The position numbers and the translations under genes are program-made. Shown one piece after another: positions 46,522-54,928 of a stretch of 64,000 nucleotides of DNA. Location of the stretch: assembly GCF_027497235.1 (NCBI RefSeq), contig NZ_CP114902.1, forward strand, positions 6,660,001-6,724,000. The letters run 5' to 3'. The DNA comes from Micromonospora sp. WMMD1128 (GTDB lineage: Bacteria; Actinomycetota; Actinomycetes; Mycobacteriales; Micromonosporaceae). The notes beneath the pieces were generated by a model. That model did not search any database. It saw only the letters and a list, made by a program, of their open reading frames with translations, and had not been told where the DNA came from. Every line of letters begins with the position of its first letter. Position 1 is the stretch's first letter.

Positions 46522-46560
46522 TTCAGAGATTTCTGAAGATCGGAAGATGTTAGGCTTCCG
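46522..46560. promoter_or_regulatory. Two adjacent inverted repeats between exporter and regulator genes
   Basis: TTCAGA (46522-46527) and TCTGAA (46532-46537) form a perfect 6-4-6 palindrome; CGGAAG (46541-46546) and CTTCCG (46555-46560) form a second, 6-8-6. They fill the 84-bp divergent spacer and overlap the likely promoters of both directions, as expected for operators of the MarR-like protein. Function is inferred. Confidence 0.6.
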
Positions 46561-46585
46561 GATGATCGAGTGCGGGAGGGCCCGG

Positions 46586-47044
46586 ATGGCGTTGAGTGCT
46601 CCGGCGGAGAGGCTGGCGCTGACCCTCACCGAGGGCGGCCTGCAGCGGATGACCGCCCGTGTGTTGGCGGCGTTGCTGTTCACCGAGCAGGAGACGATGA
46701 CCGCCGGTGACATCGCCGAGGCGCTCACCATCAGCTCCGGCAGTGTGTCCACCGCGGTCAAGTCCCTGGCGACCGTCGGCTTGATCGAGCGGGTGCCCGC
46801 CCCGGGTAGCCGCCGGGAGCACTTCCGGCTCCGCGACGGTGCGTGGGCCACGCTCATGTCCGGCCAGAACGCGATGATCGGCAGCATGCGGGAGGCCGCC
46901 GAGGAAGGCATCTCCGTGGCCGGCGAGGACAGCCTCGCCGGTGCCCGCCTCGCCGAGATGCGCGACTTCTACGACTACCTCTGGCGCGAACTACCGGCGT
47001 TGATCGACCGGTGGCGTGCGGGGCGGAGCCAACATGCAGGGTGA
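46586..47044 (+). CDS. MarR/GbsR-like winged-helix regulator
   Basis: A 152-residue regulator with a winged helix (AGDIAEALTISSGSVSTAVKSLATVGLIERV, about residues 36-66) and a helical C-terminal dimerisation tail. ATG 46586 is chosen because GGGAGG lies 7 bases upstream; earlier in-frame starts would overlap the second inverted repeat. It is divergent from the ABC-2 exporter and so most likely represses it, releasing on ligand binding. The last 11 bp overlap the ion channel gene. Confidence 0.8.
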   Translation: MALSAPAERLALTLTEGGLQRMTARVLAALLFTEQETMTAGDIAEALTISSGSVSTAVKSLATVGLIERVPAPGSRREHFRLRDGAWATLMSGQNAMIGSMREAAEEGISVAGEDSLAGARLAEMRDFYDYLWRELPALIDRWRAGRSQHAG

Positions 47045-47828
47045 GGCAGACAAGCGGGCGGATCGGTCATCGACGTGGGAGCGATTCACCGCCGTCCCGC
47101 TGACGGTGTTGTCGGTGGTTTTCCTGGGGGTGTACGCGGCACCGATCCTGCACACCGGGTTGCCGCAGGTGTGGCGGGACGCCTGTGCGGTGACATCTGT
47201 CGTCATCTGGCTGCTGTTCTGGGGCGACATGCTGGTGCGCCTGAAGCTGGCGACCGACCGGCGCCGCTTCCTGCGCACGCACCTGTTCGACCTCGTCGTG
47301 CTGGTGCTCCCGATGCTCCGACCGTTGCGCGCCGTGCGGCTGATCATGGTGGTGCTGACGATCAGCCGGCGCACCGAGGTCTGGGCGAGGGGCCGTCTCG
47401 CCGTCTACGTCGCCACCACCACCGTGCTGCTCGTCCTGGTGTCCGCGCTGGCGGTACTGGACGCCGAGCGGTCCGGGCCCGACGCGAACATCGCGTCGTT
47501 CGGCGACGCCCTGTGGTGGGCGACGGTCACCATCACCACCGTCGGGTACGGCGACTACTACCCGGTCACCACGATGGGACGCTTCGTCGCGCTCGGGTTG
47601 ATGATCGGAGGGATCGGCCTGATCGGTTTCGTCACCGGTTCGCTGGCGACCTGGATCGTGGAGCGGGTCTCCGCGGCCTCCGAGCAGCCCAGCGCGGCGA
47701 CGAGTGCGGATGTCGCGGCGCTGCGGGCGGAGATCGCGGGACTGCGGCAGCACATCGAGGCGGCTGCGCCGAACGGGTTCGTGGCGGAGCCGGAGGGGCG
47801 GACGCCCGCACCGAGAAGGTCACCATGA
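47034..47828 (+). CDS. Voltage-sensor-type potassium channel
   Basis: A 264-residue channel subunit. The selectivity filter TTVGYGDYYPVT lies near residues 168-179, between pore helix ASFGDALWWATVTI and the inner helix. Four or so upstream helices include an S4-like LRPLRAVRLIMVVL with regularly spaced Arg, so it resembles prokaryotic Kv channels more than two-helix KcsA types. A short C-terminal coiled coil (about 225-245) may assemble the tetramer. ATG 47034 has GGAG upstream. It converges on the K+ uptake genes that follow. Confidence 0.85.
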   Translation: MQGEADKRADRSSTWERFTAVPLTVLSVVFLGVYAAPILHTGLPQVWRDACAVTSVVIWLLFWGDMLVRLKLATDRRRFLRTHLFDLVVLVLPMLRPLRAVRLIMVVLTISRRTEVWARGRLAVYVATTTVLLVLVSALAVLDAERSGPDANIASFGDALWWATVTITTVGYGDYYPVTTMGRFVALGLMIGGIGLIGFVTGSLATWIVERVSAASEQPSAATSADVAALRAEIAGLRQHIEAAAPNGFVAEPEGRTPAPRRSP

Positions 47829-47858
47829 CCGCTCGCGGATGCCGGTGGCGGTGTCGCG

Positions 47859-48542
47859 TCAGTCGGCGGTGGCGAAGCGTTCGACGTTGTCGACGGTGCC
47901 GACGACAAGGATGAGGTCACCGTAGGCGAGGACGGTGTCGGGGGTGGCGTAGGTGAAGGCGCGCGGTTTGCCGCCGGGTGGGGCCGCCTGCGGTTTGACG
48001 GCGACGACGGTGACTCCCCACTTGCCGCGGACGCGGGACTCGCGCAGCGGTACGCCGACGATGTCGCGGGGTGGGGTGGTCTTGATGACGGCGAAGTCGG
48101 CGTCGACCTCGACGTAGTCGAGGATGCGTCCGGAGAGCAGGTGGGCGACGCGTTCGCCCATGTCGTGTTCGGGTGCGACGACGTGGTGGGCGCCGACGCG
48201 GGTGAGGATGTTGCGGTGCTGGGCACTGATGGCTTTGGCCCAGATGTCGGGGATGCCGAGTTCGGCCAGCAGGCTGGTGGTGAGGATGCTGGCCTGGATG
48301 TCGGTGCCGATGGCCACCACGGCCTGGCGGAACTCGGCGACACCGAGTTGCCGCAGGGCTTCGATGTCGGTGGAGTCGGCGGTGACGACGTGCGGCAACT
48401 GCCCGGAGAGGGCCTGGACGACCTTCGGGCGGTGGTCGATGCCGAGGACCTCGCTGCCCCGGTTGAGCAGTTCCAGGGCCAGGGCGGAGCCGAAGCGGCC
48501 CAGCCCGATCACGACGACGGGTTCGGTGCGCGTCTCAGCCAA
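47859..48542 (-). CDS. TrkA/KtrA-type K+ uptake regulatory subunit
   Basis: A 227-residue cytosolic RCK protein. The N-terminal Rossmann domain has VVVIGLGRFGSALALEL near residues 9-25 and the acidic ribose-contact GIDHR; the C-terminal RCK-C domain lies about 140-220. It binds NAD(H)/ATP and gates the membrane subunit encoded just upstream, with which its gene overlaps by 8 bp. The single RCK unit is KtrA-like rather than the doubled Escherichia coli TrkA. Confidence 0.9.
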   Translation of the reverse strand: MAETRTEPVVVIGLGRFGSALALELLNRGSEVLGIDHRPKVVQALSGQLPHVVTADSTDIEALRQLGVAEFRQAVVAIGTDIQASILTTSLLAELGIPDIWAKAISAQHRNILTRVGAHHVVAPEHDMGERVAHLLSGRILDYVEVDADFAVIKTTPPRDIVGVPLRESRVRGKWGVTVVAVKPQAAPPGGKPRAFTYATPDTVLAYGDLILVVGTVDNVERFATAD

Positions 48543-49896
48543 CGATGGTCCTTTCCTCGGGTAGTTCGAAGCGACGGTTGCGGTCGCGCAGCGCCAGCGC
48601 GGACGCCAGGGTGAGCGGACCGACGCGGCCGGCGAACATCAGCACCACCAGGAGCAGGTCGGCCTGCGGCGGCAGGGAGGCGGTGATGCCGGTGGACAGG
48701 CCGACGGTGGCGAACGCGGACACCGCCTCGAACAGCACGACGTCGAGCCGGTACGGGGTGGTGGCCAGCAGCGCGAAGGTGGCGGTGACGACGGCGCCGA
48801 CGCTGAGCAGGGCGACGGCGAGGGCCTGGCGCTGGTTGCTGGCGGGGATGCCCCGCCGGCCGACGTTGACGTGGAGTTCGCCGCGCATCTCCGACCAGAG
48901 GACGAAGGCGAGCAGCCCGAACGTGGTGACCTTGATGCCGCCGGCGGTGCCGGCGCTGCCGCCGCCGATGAACATCAGCACGTCGCTGGCGAGCAGGCTC
49001 TCCGGCCGCATCGCGCCGATGTCGACGCTGTTGAAGCCGGCGGTGCGGGTCATGGTGGAGGCGAAGAACCCGGCCAGCAGCTTGTGCCACCCGTGCAGGG
49101 GGCCGAGGGTACGCGGGTTGGTGAACTCGGCGAGGGTGAGCACGACGGTGCCGAGGACGAGCAGCGCGCCGGTCAGGGCGAGGGTGATGCGGGTCAGCAC
49201 CGACCACAGCGCGGGGCGGCGCCAGCATCGGAGCAGTTCGAACACGACGGGGAAGCCCAGCCCGCCCAGGATCACGGCGGCGGCGATCGGCAGGCAGATC
49301 CACGGGTCGGCGACGTAGCCGACGAGGCTGTCGGCGTTGGTGGAGAAGCCCGCGTTGTTGAACGCGGACACGGCGTGGAACACCCCGTCGTACACCGCCT
49401 CGCCGAACGGTTCGTCGTAGGCGGTGGCGAACCGGGCGGTCAACACCACCGCGACCACCGCTTCGCCGGCGAGACTGAACAGCACGATCCGGCGGACCAC
49501 CGCGCGCACGTCGGTGAGGTCGAGGCTCTTCGTCTCGGCCTGGGCCAGGAACCGGGCCCGCAGGCCGAGCCGGCGGGACAGCAGCACGGTGAACAGCGTC
49601 GCCAGGGTCATGATCCCCAACCCGCCGGCCTGGATGAGCAGCAGGATCACCGCCTGTCCGAAACCGGACCAGTAGCTGCCCGTGTCGACGGTGACCAGCC
49701 CGGTCACGCAGACCGCGGAGGTCGCGGTGAACAGCGCGTCCACCAGGCCGGTCCGCTCGCCGGAGCGGGTGGCCACGGGCAGTGACAGCAGGCCGGTGCC
49801 GACCACCACCGCCGTACCGAAGCCGACGGCGATCACCTGCGCGGGGTGCCGTAGCCGGCTGCTGCGTCGCTGCCACGCCGGTGCTCGACCGATCAC
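48535..49896 (-). CDS. TrkH/KtrB-type K+ transporter
   Basis: A 453-residue superfamily of K+ transporters member. The four pore loops with their filter glycines are visible: SAVCVTGLVTVDTG (about 60), SAFNNAGFSTNAD (about 180), TRTAGFNSVDIG (about 287) and SAFATVGLSTGITAS (about 394). GTG 49896 is taken as the start, with a weak ribosome site. It pairs with the TrkA/KtrA subunit encoded downstream. Confidence 0.92.
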   Translation of the reverse strand: MIGRAPAWQRRSSRLRHPAQVIAVGFGTAVVVGTGLLSLPVATRSGERTGLVDALFTATSAVCVTGLVTVDTGSYWSGFGQAVILLLIQAGGLGIMTLATLFTVLLSRRLGLRARFLAQAETKSLDLTDVRAVVRRIVLFSLAGEAVVAVVLTARFATAYDEPFGEAVYDGVFHAVSAFNNAGFSTNADSLVGYVADPWICLPIAAAVILGGLGFPVVFELLRCWRRPALWSVLTRITLALTGALLVLGTVVLTLAEFTNPRTLGPLHGWHKLLAGFFASTMTRTAGFNSVDIGAMRPESLLASDVLMFIGGGSAGTAGGIKVTTFGLLAFVLWSEMRGELHVNVGRRGIPASNQRQALAVALLSVGAVVTATFALLATTPYRLDVVLFEAVSAFATVGLSTGITASLPPQADLLLVVLMFAGRVGPLTLASALALRDRNRRFELPEERTIVG

Positions 49897-50051
49897 GCGC
49901 CACCCACACCGAGACGGCGACCATCCGCGGTGCGCGCAGGCGGTGGGGTCCGTTGGCCGGTCCGGGTCATGAGCCGCATGCTCTCACGACCCGGGCCGGG
50001 CCGGGCGGGACGGCCACCGCCCACGGCCGTCGCGGCTAGGCCATGCGTCGG

Positions 50052-51671
50052 CTACGGCCGCAGGTCGCGTCGCTGATAGGCGTACAGACCGGCCGTCACC
50101 GCCGCGACCGTCGCCGCGCCCATGACGGCCAGCGCGAGCCAGTCCGGCGCCGTCTCAGGCACGGCCGCGAGATGGCGGTACGGCGACAGCGCGCTCACCC
50201 AGCCCGGCGCGTCGACGCTGTCGGCGAGGACCATGAGCAGGAATCCGCCGGCGGTCGGCACCATGCCCCACGCCACCACGCCGTGCGGTGCGCGGCCGTG
50301 GGCCACGGTCGCGGCGGCGAGGCTGAGCAACGCGACCGGTAGCGCGTTCCAGGCGCCGGCGAGTGCCGCCGGCAGCGGCAGGTTCGCGCCGACCAGGTTG
50401 GTGCCGAGCCACGTCGCGGTCGCGGCGACGGTGACGAGGAGCGCCGCGCCGGTGGCCGTGGTGAGTAGCTCGGCGCCGAGTAGTCGGGTGCGGGTGGCCG
50501 GTCCGGCGTGCAGGAGGGTCAGGCGTCCGCTGGTCTCGGCGGTGGCGAGCGCGGCGAGCCGGACGGCGGTGAAGGCGCCGACCGGGACGGCGAGCAGGGC
50601 GAACAGCGTCGCGGTGTAGCCGCGGACCGTGCCGAGGCCGCCGAAGCCCGCCTGCGCTGCCAGGTCGGCGAACCGGGGGTTGTCGGCGAGGAATCCGGTC
50701 AGCGAATCGGCGAGCAGACCGATCAGCAGGAAGTAGGCGCCGAGCCCGGCCGACCAACCGGCCAGCGGTCGCAGCAGTCGCCGGATGGCGAAGGCTTCCA
50801 CCGAGCCGAGCAACCACAGCCGGGCCGGCCGGCCGGTGGCGGGGGCGAGCAGCCCGGCCCGGGCGTCGCGTCGACCGGCCAGGGCGAGTGCGGCGACGGC
50901 CAGCGCGACGGCGGTGAGCGCGGGCACGATCAGGGGTGCCCAGCGGTCGTCCCGGTAGGGGTGGAGCAACGCCAGCGGGCCGTACGGCGGCAGCCAGCGC
51001 AGCCAGCCGAGGGCGGTGACCCCGTCGCCGACCATGCGGGCCATCAGCCCCACGCCGAGGAACGCCAGCGCGGCCCCGGTCGCCCCCGACCGCGTCGGGA
51101 AGATCTGTGCGGCGAGGGCCGCCACCGCGACCGCCACCACGCCGGCCGACGTCAGACCGGCGGCGTGCACGACCGCCCCGCGGCCCGGGGTGCCGGCCGC
51201 GGTGAGTGCCGCGGCGAGCGTGACCCCGGTCAGGACCATCGCGGCCGTGAGCACCGCGAGGTGCCGGCCGAGCAGCACCGGGCGGCTGAGTCGGCCGGCG
51301 AGCAGGAGATCCCACCGGCCCGCTTCCTCCTCGCCCCGGGTCACGCGGGTGGTGACGAGCGTCCCCCAGACCGACAGCAGCACGGCGAGGACGACGCCGG
51401 TGCGCCAGACCGTGAAACCGCCGGCCGTGTCGAGGGCGACCGGCTCGCCGAACAGGGTGCGGATCGCGGGGTTACCGGCCAGGGCGGCGAGGGCCTCCGC
51501 GCCGCCCCCGTCGGCGATCGTGCTGGCGTACGTGGCGACGACCAGCACCGACATGCCGACCGCCAGGGTGAGCACGATGAGGGCCCCTCGGCGTACCTGC
51601 CGGACGGCGAGCCGGGTCACGGCCCGGCCGGCGGCCGGACGGACCGGGAGGGGGAGGCCGTGGGCGGTCAT
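50052..51671 (-). CDS. Large ABC exporter permease
   Basis: A 539-residue membrane protein with about 12 helices, as in fused ABC exporter permeases of actinobacteria. Each half carries the short coupling segment (TRGEEEAGRWDLLLAGRLSRPVLLGRH near 111-137 and AETSGRLTLLHAGPATRTRLLGAE in the second half). ATGA overlap couples it to the ATPase. The substrate is unknown; the family is linked with lipid or antibiotic export. Confidence 0.85.
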   Translation of the reverse strand: MTAHGLPLPVRPAAGRAVTRLAVRQVRRGALIVLTLAVGMSVLVVATYASTIADGGGAEALAALAGNPAIRTLFGEPVALDTAGGFTVWRTGVVLAVLLSVWGTLVTTRVTRGEEEAGRWDLLLAGRLSRPVLLGRHLAVLTAAMVLTGVTLAAALTAAGTPGRGAVVHAAGLTSAGVVAVAVAALAAQIFPTRSGATGAALAFLGVGLMARMVGDGVTALGWLRWLPPYGPLALLHPYRDDRWAPLIVPALTAVALAVAALALAGRRDARAGLLAPATGRPARLWLLGSVEAFAIRRLLRPLAGWSAGLGAYFLLIGLLADSLTGFLADNPRFADLAAQAGFGGLGTVRGYTATLFALLAVPVGAFTAVRLAALATAETSGRLTLLHAGPATRTRLLGAELLTTATGAALLVTVAATATWLGTNLVGANLPLPAALAGAWNALPVALLSLAAATVAHGRAPHGVVAWGMVPTAGGFLLMVLADSVDAPGWVSALSPYRHLAAVPETAPDWLALAVMGAATVAAVTAGLYAYQRRDLRP

Positions 51672-52555
51672 CGGGCCGACTCGCCGTAGTAGTCGAGGAA
51701 GATCTCCTCAAGGCTCGGTTCCCGCACCGTGAGCGCGGTGAGGTCGGCGGCGGCGAGGGCGCTCAGCGCCGGTGCCGGCGGTCCGGTCATGGTGAAGCGG
51801 AGCATCCTGCTGTCCTGGGCGACGATCTCGACGCCGGCCACGTCGCGCAGGTCGGGCGCGGGGCCGGTGAAGCCGGCGGTCACCTCCGTACGGTGCAGGC
51901 GGCGCAACCCACCGACGGTGGCGACGTCGACGAGCCGGCCGGCACGCAGGATCGCCACCCGGTCGCAGACGGCCTCGACCTCGGCGAGTTGGTGGGAGCA
52001 GAGGAAGACCGTCTGCCCGTTGTCGCGCGCGACCGCGACGGCGCGCCGGAACTGGAGTTCCATCAGGGGATCCAGGCCACTTGTCGGCTCGTCGAGGACC
52101 AGCAGCGGCGCGCGGGTGGCGAACGCCGCGACCAGGGCGACCTTCTGCCGGTTGCCGGTGGAGTAGGCGCGGGCCGGCGTGGACAGGTCGAGGGCGAACC
52201 GGTCCACCAACTCGTCGCGGTAGGCCCGGTCGACACCCGGCCCGGTGGCGGCGAGCAGCTCCAGGGTCTCCGCGCCGGTGAGCTGCGGCCAGAGCGCCAC
52301 GTCGGCCGGCACGTACGCCAGCAGCCGGTGCGCCGCGGCGACGTCCGCCGCGTCGGCGTCGAAGATCCAGGCCCGCCCGGCGGTGGGCCGGGCCAGGCCG
52401 AGCAGCAGCCGGATCGTGGTGGACTTGCCGGCGCCGTTGGGGCCGAGGAACCCGAACACCTCACCCGCCGGCACGTCGAGGTCCAGCCGGTCGAGGGCCA
52501 GCAGGTTCCGGTAGCGTTTGGTCAGGTGTTGAGTGCGGATCGCGGGTGCGGCCAC
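51668..52555 (-). CDS. ABC transporter ATP-binding protein
   Basis: A 295-residue DrrA-like ATPase. Walker A is GPNGAGKSTT near residues 37-46, the signature STGNRQKVALVAAFA near 132, Walker B LLVLDEPTSGLDPL, and the switch His is in CSHQLAEVE. The GTG start at 52555 is chosen because GGAGG lies five bases upstream; a longer reading has no such site. A C-terminal domain of about 85 residues ends EPSLEEIFLDYYG. It partners the 539-residue permease. Confidence 0.9.
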   Translation of the reverse strand: MAAPAIRTQHLTKRYRNLLALDRLDLDVPAGEVFGFLGPNGAGKSTTIRLLLGLARPTAGRAWIFDADAADVAAAHRLLAYVPADVALWPQLTGAETLELLAATGPGVDRAYRDELVDRFALDLSTPARAYSTGNRQKVALVAAFATRAPLLVLDEPTSGLDPLMELQFRRAVAVARDNGQTVFLCSHQLAEVEAVCDRVAILRAGRLVDVATVGGLRRLHRTEVTAGFTGPAPDLRDVAGVEIVAQDSRMLRFTMTGPPAPALSALAAADLTALTVREPSLEEIFLDYYGESAR

Positions 52556-52769
52556 GGGTGCCTCCGGTCGACGACGTGTCACGACTGCCGACCAGGCTTC
52601 CCGGCGCACCGGCCCTCACCGTACTCCCGTGTGTCACGCCCGAACAGAGCAGCACGGCCGGTCGACGCCCGTCGCGCCGGTCGTCGCCGGTCGTTATGAT
52701 CACCGGGATCCGTGGAGCGCCGGGAAGACTGGTCGGCACCGTGATGGTCCGCGCCCCGGAGGGATCCCC
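52556..52769. promoter_or_regulatory. Divergent promoter region, ABC exporter / antiporter
   Basis: A 214-bp spacer between divergent genes. TATGAT at 52695-52700 is a good -10 for the antiporter gene, about 70 bases upstream of its start, but no matching -35 is clear. No gene is seen. Confidence 0.4.
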
Positions 52770-53981
52770 GTGCTGCTGCTGTGCTTCGCCGCCGTCCTGC
52801 TGGCCGCCGTGCTCGTCTCCGCGCTGGCCCACCGCACCATCCTGTCGACCGCGGCGCTGTTCCTGGTCGCCGGTTTCCTGCTCGGCGAGGACACCACCGG
52901 CGTGCTGCACCTGCGCGCCGACTCCCCGATCGTGGCGCAACTGGCCGAACTGGCGCTGTTCGCGGTGCTGTTCACCGACGGGATGCGCGTCGGTTGGGCC
53001 GACCTGCGCTCGGCGTGGCGGTTGCCCGGGCGCGCCCTGGGCTGGGGCCTGCCGCTGACGTTGCTCGTCACCGCCGTGCTGGCCCACTACGTCGCCGGGC
53101 TCGACTGGCCGGAGGCGCTGCTGATCGGGGCGATCCTCGCCCCCACCGACCCGGTCTTCGCCGCCGCGCTGGTCGGCAACGACAAGGTGCCCGCCCGGCT
53201 GCGGCACCTGCTCAACGTCGAGTCCGGCGTCAACGACGGGCTCGCCCTGCCCTTCGTGGTCGTGCTGCTGGCCGTCGCGGCCGGCTCCGAGGACCTGCAC
53301 CTGGGGGAGTTGGGCACCGAGCTGGCGGTGGGACTGCTGATCGGCGTGCTGGTGCCGTTGGCCGCCATCGCGCTGGAGCGCACCAGATGGTTCGCCGCGT
53401 CCGCGGCGTACGCCCCGCTCAACGGGGTGGCGATCGGGCTGCTGGTGTTGGCGCTGGGCAAGGTCACCCACGGCAACCTGTTCCTCGCCGCGTTCGCCGC
53501 CGGCATCACCGTGGCCACCTTCGGGCCGCGGGAACGGGCCGCATTCGAGCACTTCGGGGAGAACGTCGCCGAGCTGCTGAAACTCGCCGCGCTGCTGGTG
53601 TTCGGAGCGCTGATCTCGGTGGACTTCCTCGGGGAGATCTCCTGGGCCGGCTGGGTCTTCGCCGTCCTGGCCATCGTGGTGGCCCGTCCGGTGGCGCTGT
53701 GGATCTCCTTCCTGCGCTCCGGACTGGGCCTGCGGGAACAGGCCGCCGCGATGTGGTTCGGCCCGAAGGGCTTCGCCTCGGTCGTCTACGGGCTGCTGGT
53801 CCTCGAATCCGGCATCGCCGCCGGCGACGAGGTCTTCCACCTGGTGGCGCTGACCATCGTCATCTCGATCCTGGCGCACTCCTCCACCGACGTCGTGGTC
53901 GCGCGGGCCTTCGACGACTCCCGCGAGACGCCCGCCTGGCACGGGGTGCTGCGCCGGATCGGGCAGGCCCGCCGGCGGTGA
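52770..53981 (+). CDS. CPA1-type Na+/H+ (cation/proton) antiporter
   Basis: A 403-residue antiporter with about 12 helices. Family motifs are APTDPVFAAALVGND near residues 123-137 and ESGVNDGLALP near 152-162, the ND pair that binds the cation. GTG 52770 has GGAGGG eight bases upstream; longer readings add only charged sequence unlike a membrane protein. No cytosolic C-terminal domain is present beyond about 15 residues. It would exchange Na+ or K+ for protons, fitting the K+ genes nearby. Confidence 0.88.
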   Translation: MLLLCFAAVLLAAVLVSALAHRTILSTAALFLVAGFLLGEDTTGVLHLRADSPIVAQLAELALFAVLFTDGMRVGWADLRSAWRLPGRALGWGLPLTLLVTAVLAHYVAGLDWPEALLIGAILAPTDPVFAAALVGNDKVPARLRHLLNVESGVNDGLALPFVVVLLAVAAGSEDLHLGELGTELAVGLLIGVLVPLAAIALERTRWFAASAAYAPLNGVAIGLLVLALGKVTHGNLFLAAFAAGITVATFGPRERAAFEHFGENVAELLKLAALLVFGALISVDFLGEISWAGWVFAVLAIVVARPVALWISFLRSGLGLREQAAAMWFGPKGFASVVYGLLVLESGIAAGDEVFHLVALTIVISILAHSSTDVVVARAFDDSRETPAWHGVLRRIGQARRR

Positions 53982-54073
53982 CGCACGTCGAGCACCAGCG
54001 CGCCGACCCACCGCAGCGGGGTTCCGTCAGCCGCACCGGACCCGGCGCCCACGACGCCCTCTCCCGCCGCCGG

Positions 54074-54928
54074 TCACGTCCCGGGTGGTCGCGGGGCCGG
54101 GTGTGCGGTAACTCCCTGGGAATCGGGCGGGTCGGGTGCGGCGAAGGTGACCGGCGCGCCGAAGGCGGCCCGTCGGGCGGCGCGGCGCAGCGCGGCGAGC
54201 ACGGCCGGGCCGACGAGAACGATCGCCACGGCGGTGGTGATCGCCCGGCCGGTGTCCCAGCCGAAGGTGGAGGTGACGGCGGTGAACAGGGCCAGCCGGT
54301 GCAGGTTCTCCAGCACCGGCGCGCCGGGCAGGTAGGACAGTTGGGTGTCGGCGCCGATGCTGAACGGCCAGAACCACAGGTTCATCAGCAGGCCGTACCC
54401 GTAGGCGGCGACCGCGCCGTATCCGGCGAGCACCGCGGTTTCGGTCCGGCCGCGTAGCCGGGACGGGAGCAGGCCGGCGCCGAGGCCGATCCACGAGGCG
54501 CACAGCATCTGGAACGGTAGCCACGGTCCGATTCCGGCGGTGAGCAGCGCGGAGGCGAACAGAGACGTGGAGCCCAGCAGGAACCCGAAGCCGGGCCCGA
54601 AGATCCGTCCGGCGAGTACGAGCAGGAAGAAGACCGTTTCGATGCCGGCGGTGCCGGCTCCGAGCGGGCGTAGCGCGGCGTTGACGGCGGAGAGCACGCC
54701 GAGCATCGCCAGGGTCTTGCTGTCGATGCCGCCGGAGCTGAGTTCGGCCAGCAGGAGCGCCACGAGCACCGGCAGCATGAGGAAGAAGACAAGCGGCGCT
54801 TCGCCGGTGCGGGCGGTGCTCTCGGGGTGCGCGGGGACGAAGAACGGCCAGGTGAAGGTGGCCAGCGCGGCGGCGGAGGCGAGTGCCAGGACCACGGCGG
54901 TCCGGGGCGCGATCCGCGGCCCGCTCAC
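54074..54928 (-). CDS. ECF transporter S component (substrate binding)
   Basis: A 284-residue integral membrane S component with about six helices. VNAALRPLGAGTAGIETVFF (about residues 83-102) and GIGPWLPFQMLCASWIGLGAG (about 135-155) resemble cobalamin-type S components such as CbrT. Small-Gly-rich helix packing is as in other ECF S proteins. GTG 54928 overlaps the ATPase stop (GTGA). It is the last gene of the operon that encodes transcobalamin-like surface proteins, which supports a corrinoid substrate. That substrate is inferred, not proved. Confidence 0.75.
   Translation of the reverse strand: MSGPRIAPRTAVVLALASAAALATFTWPFFVPAHPESTARTGEAPLVFFLMLPVLVALLLAELSSGGIDSKTLAMLGVLSAVNAALRPLGAGTAGIETVFFLLVLAGRIFGPGFGFLLGSTSLFASALLTAGIGPWLPFQMLCASWIGLGAGLLPSRLRGRTETAVLAGYGAVAAYGYGLLMNLWFWPFSIGADTQLSYLPGAPVLENLHRLALFTAVTSTFGWDTGRAITTAVAIVLVGPAVLAALRRAARRAAFGAPVTFAAPDPPDSQGVTAHPAPRPPGT

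Noticed and set aside
49897..50051. c-di-AMP (ydaO-type) riboswitch ahead of the K+ transporter gene
   Set aside because: Such elements often precede Ktr/Trk genes in actinobacteria, but the 155-bp region shows no recognisable core sequence.
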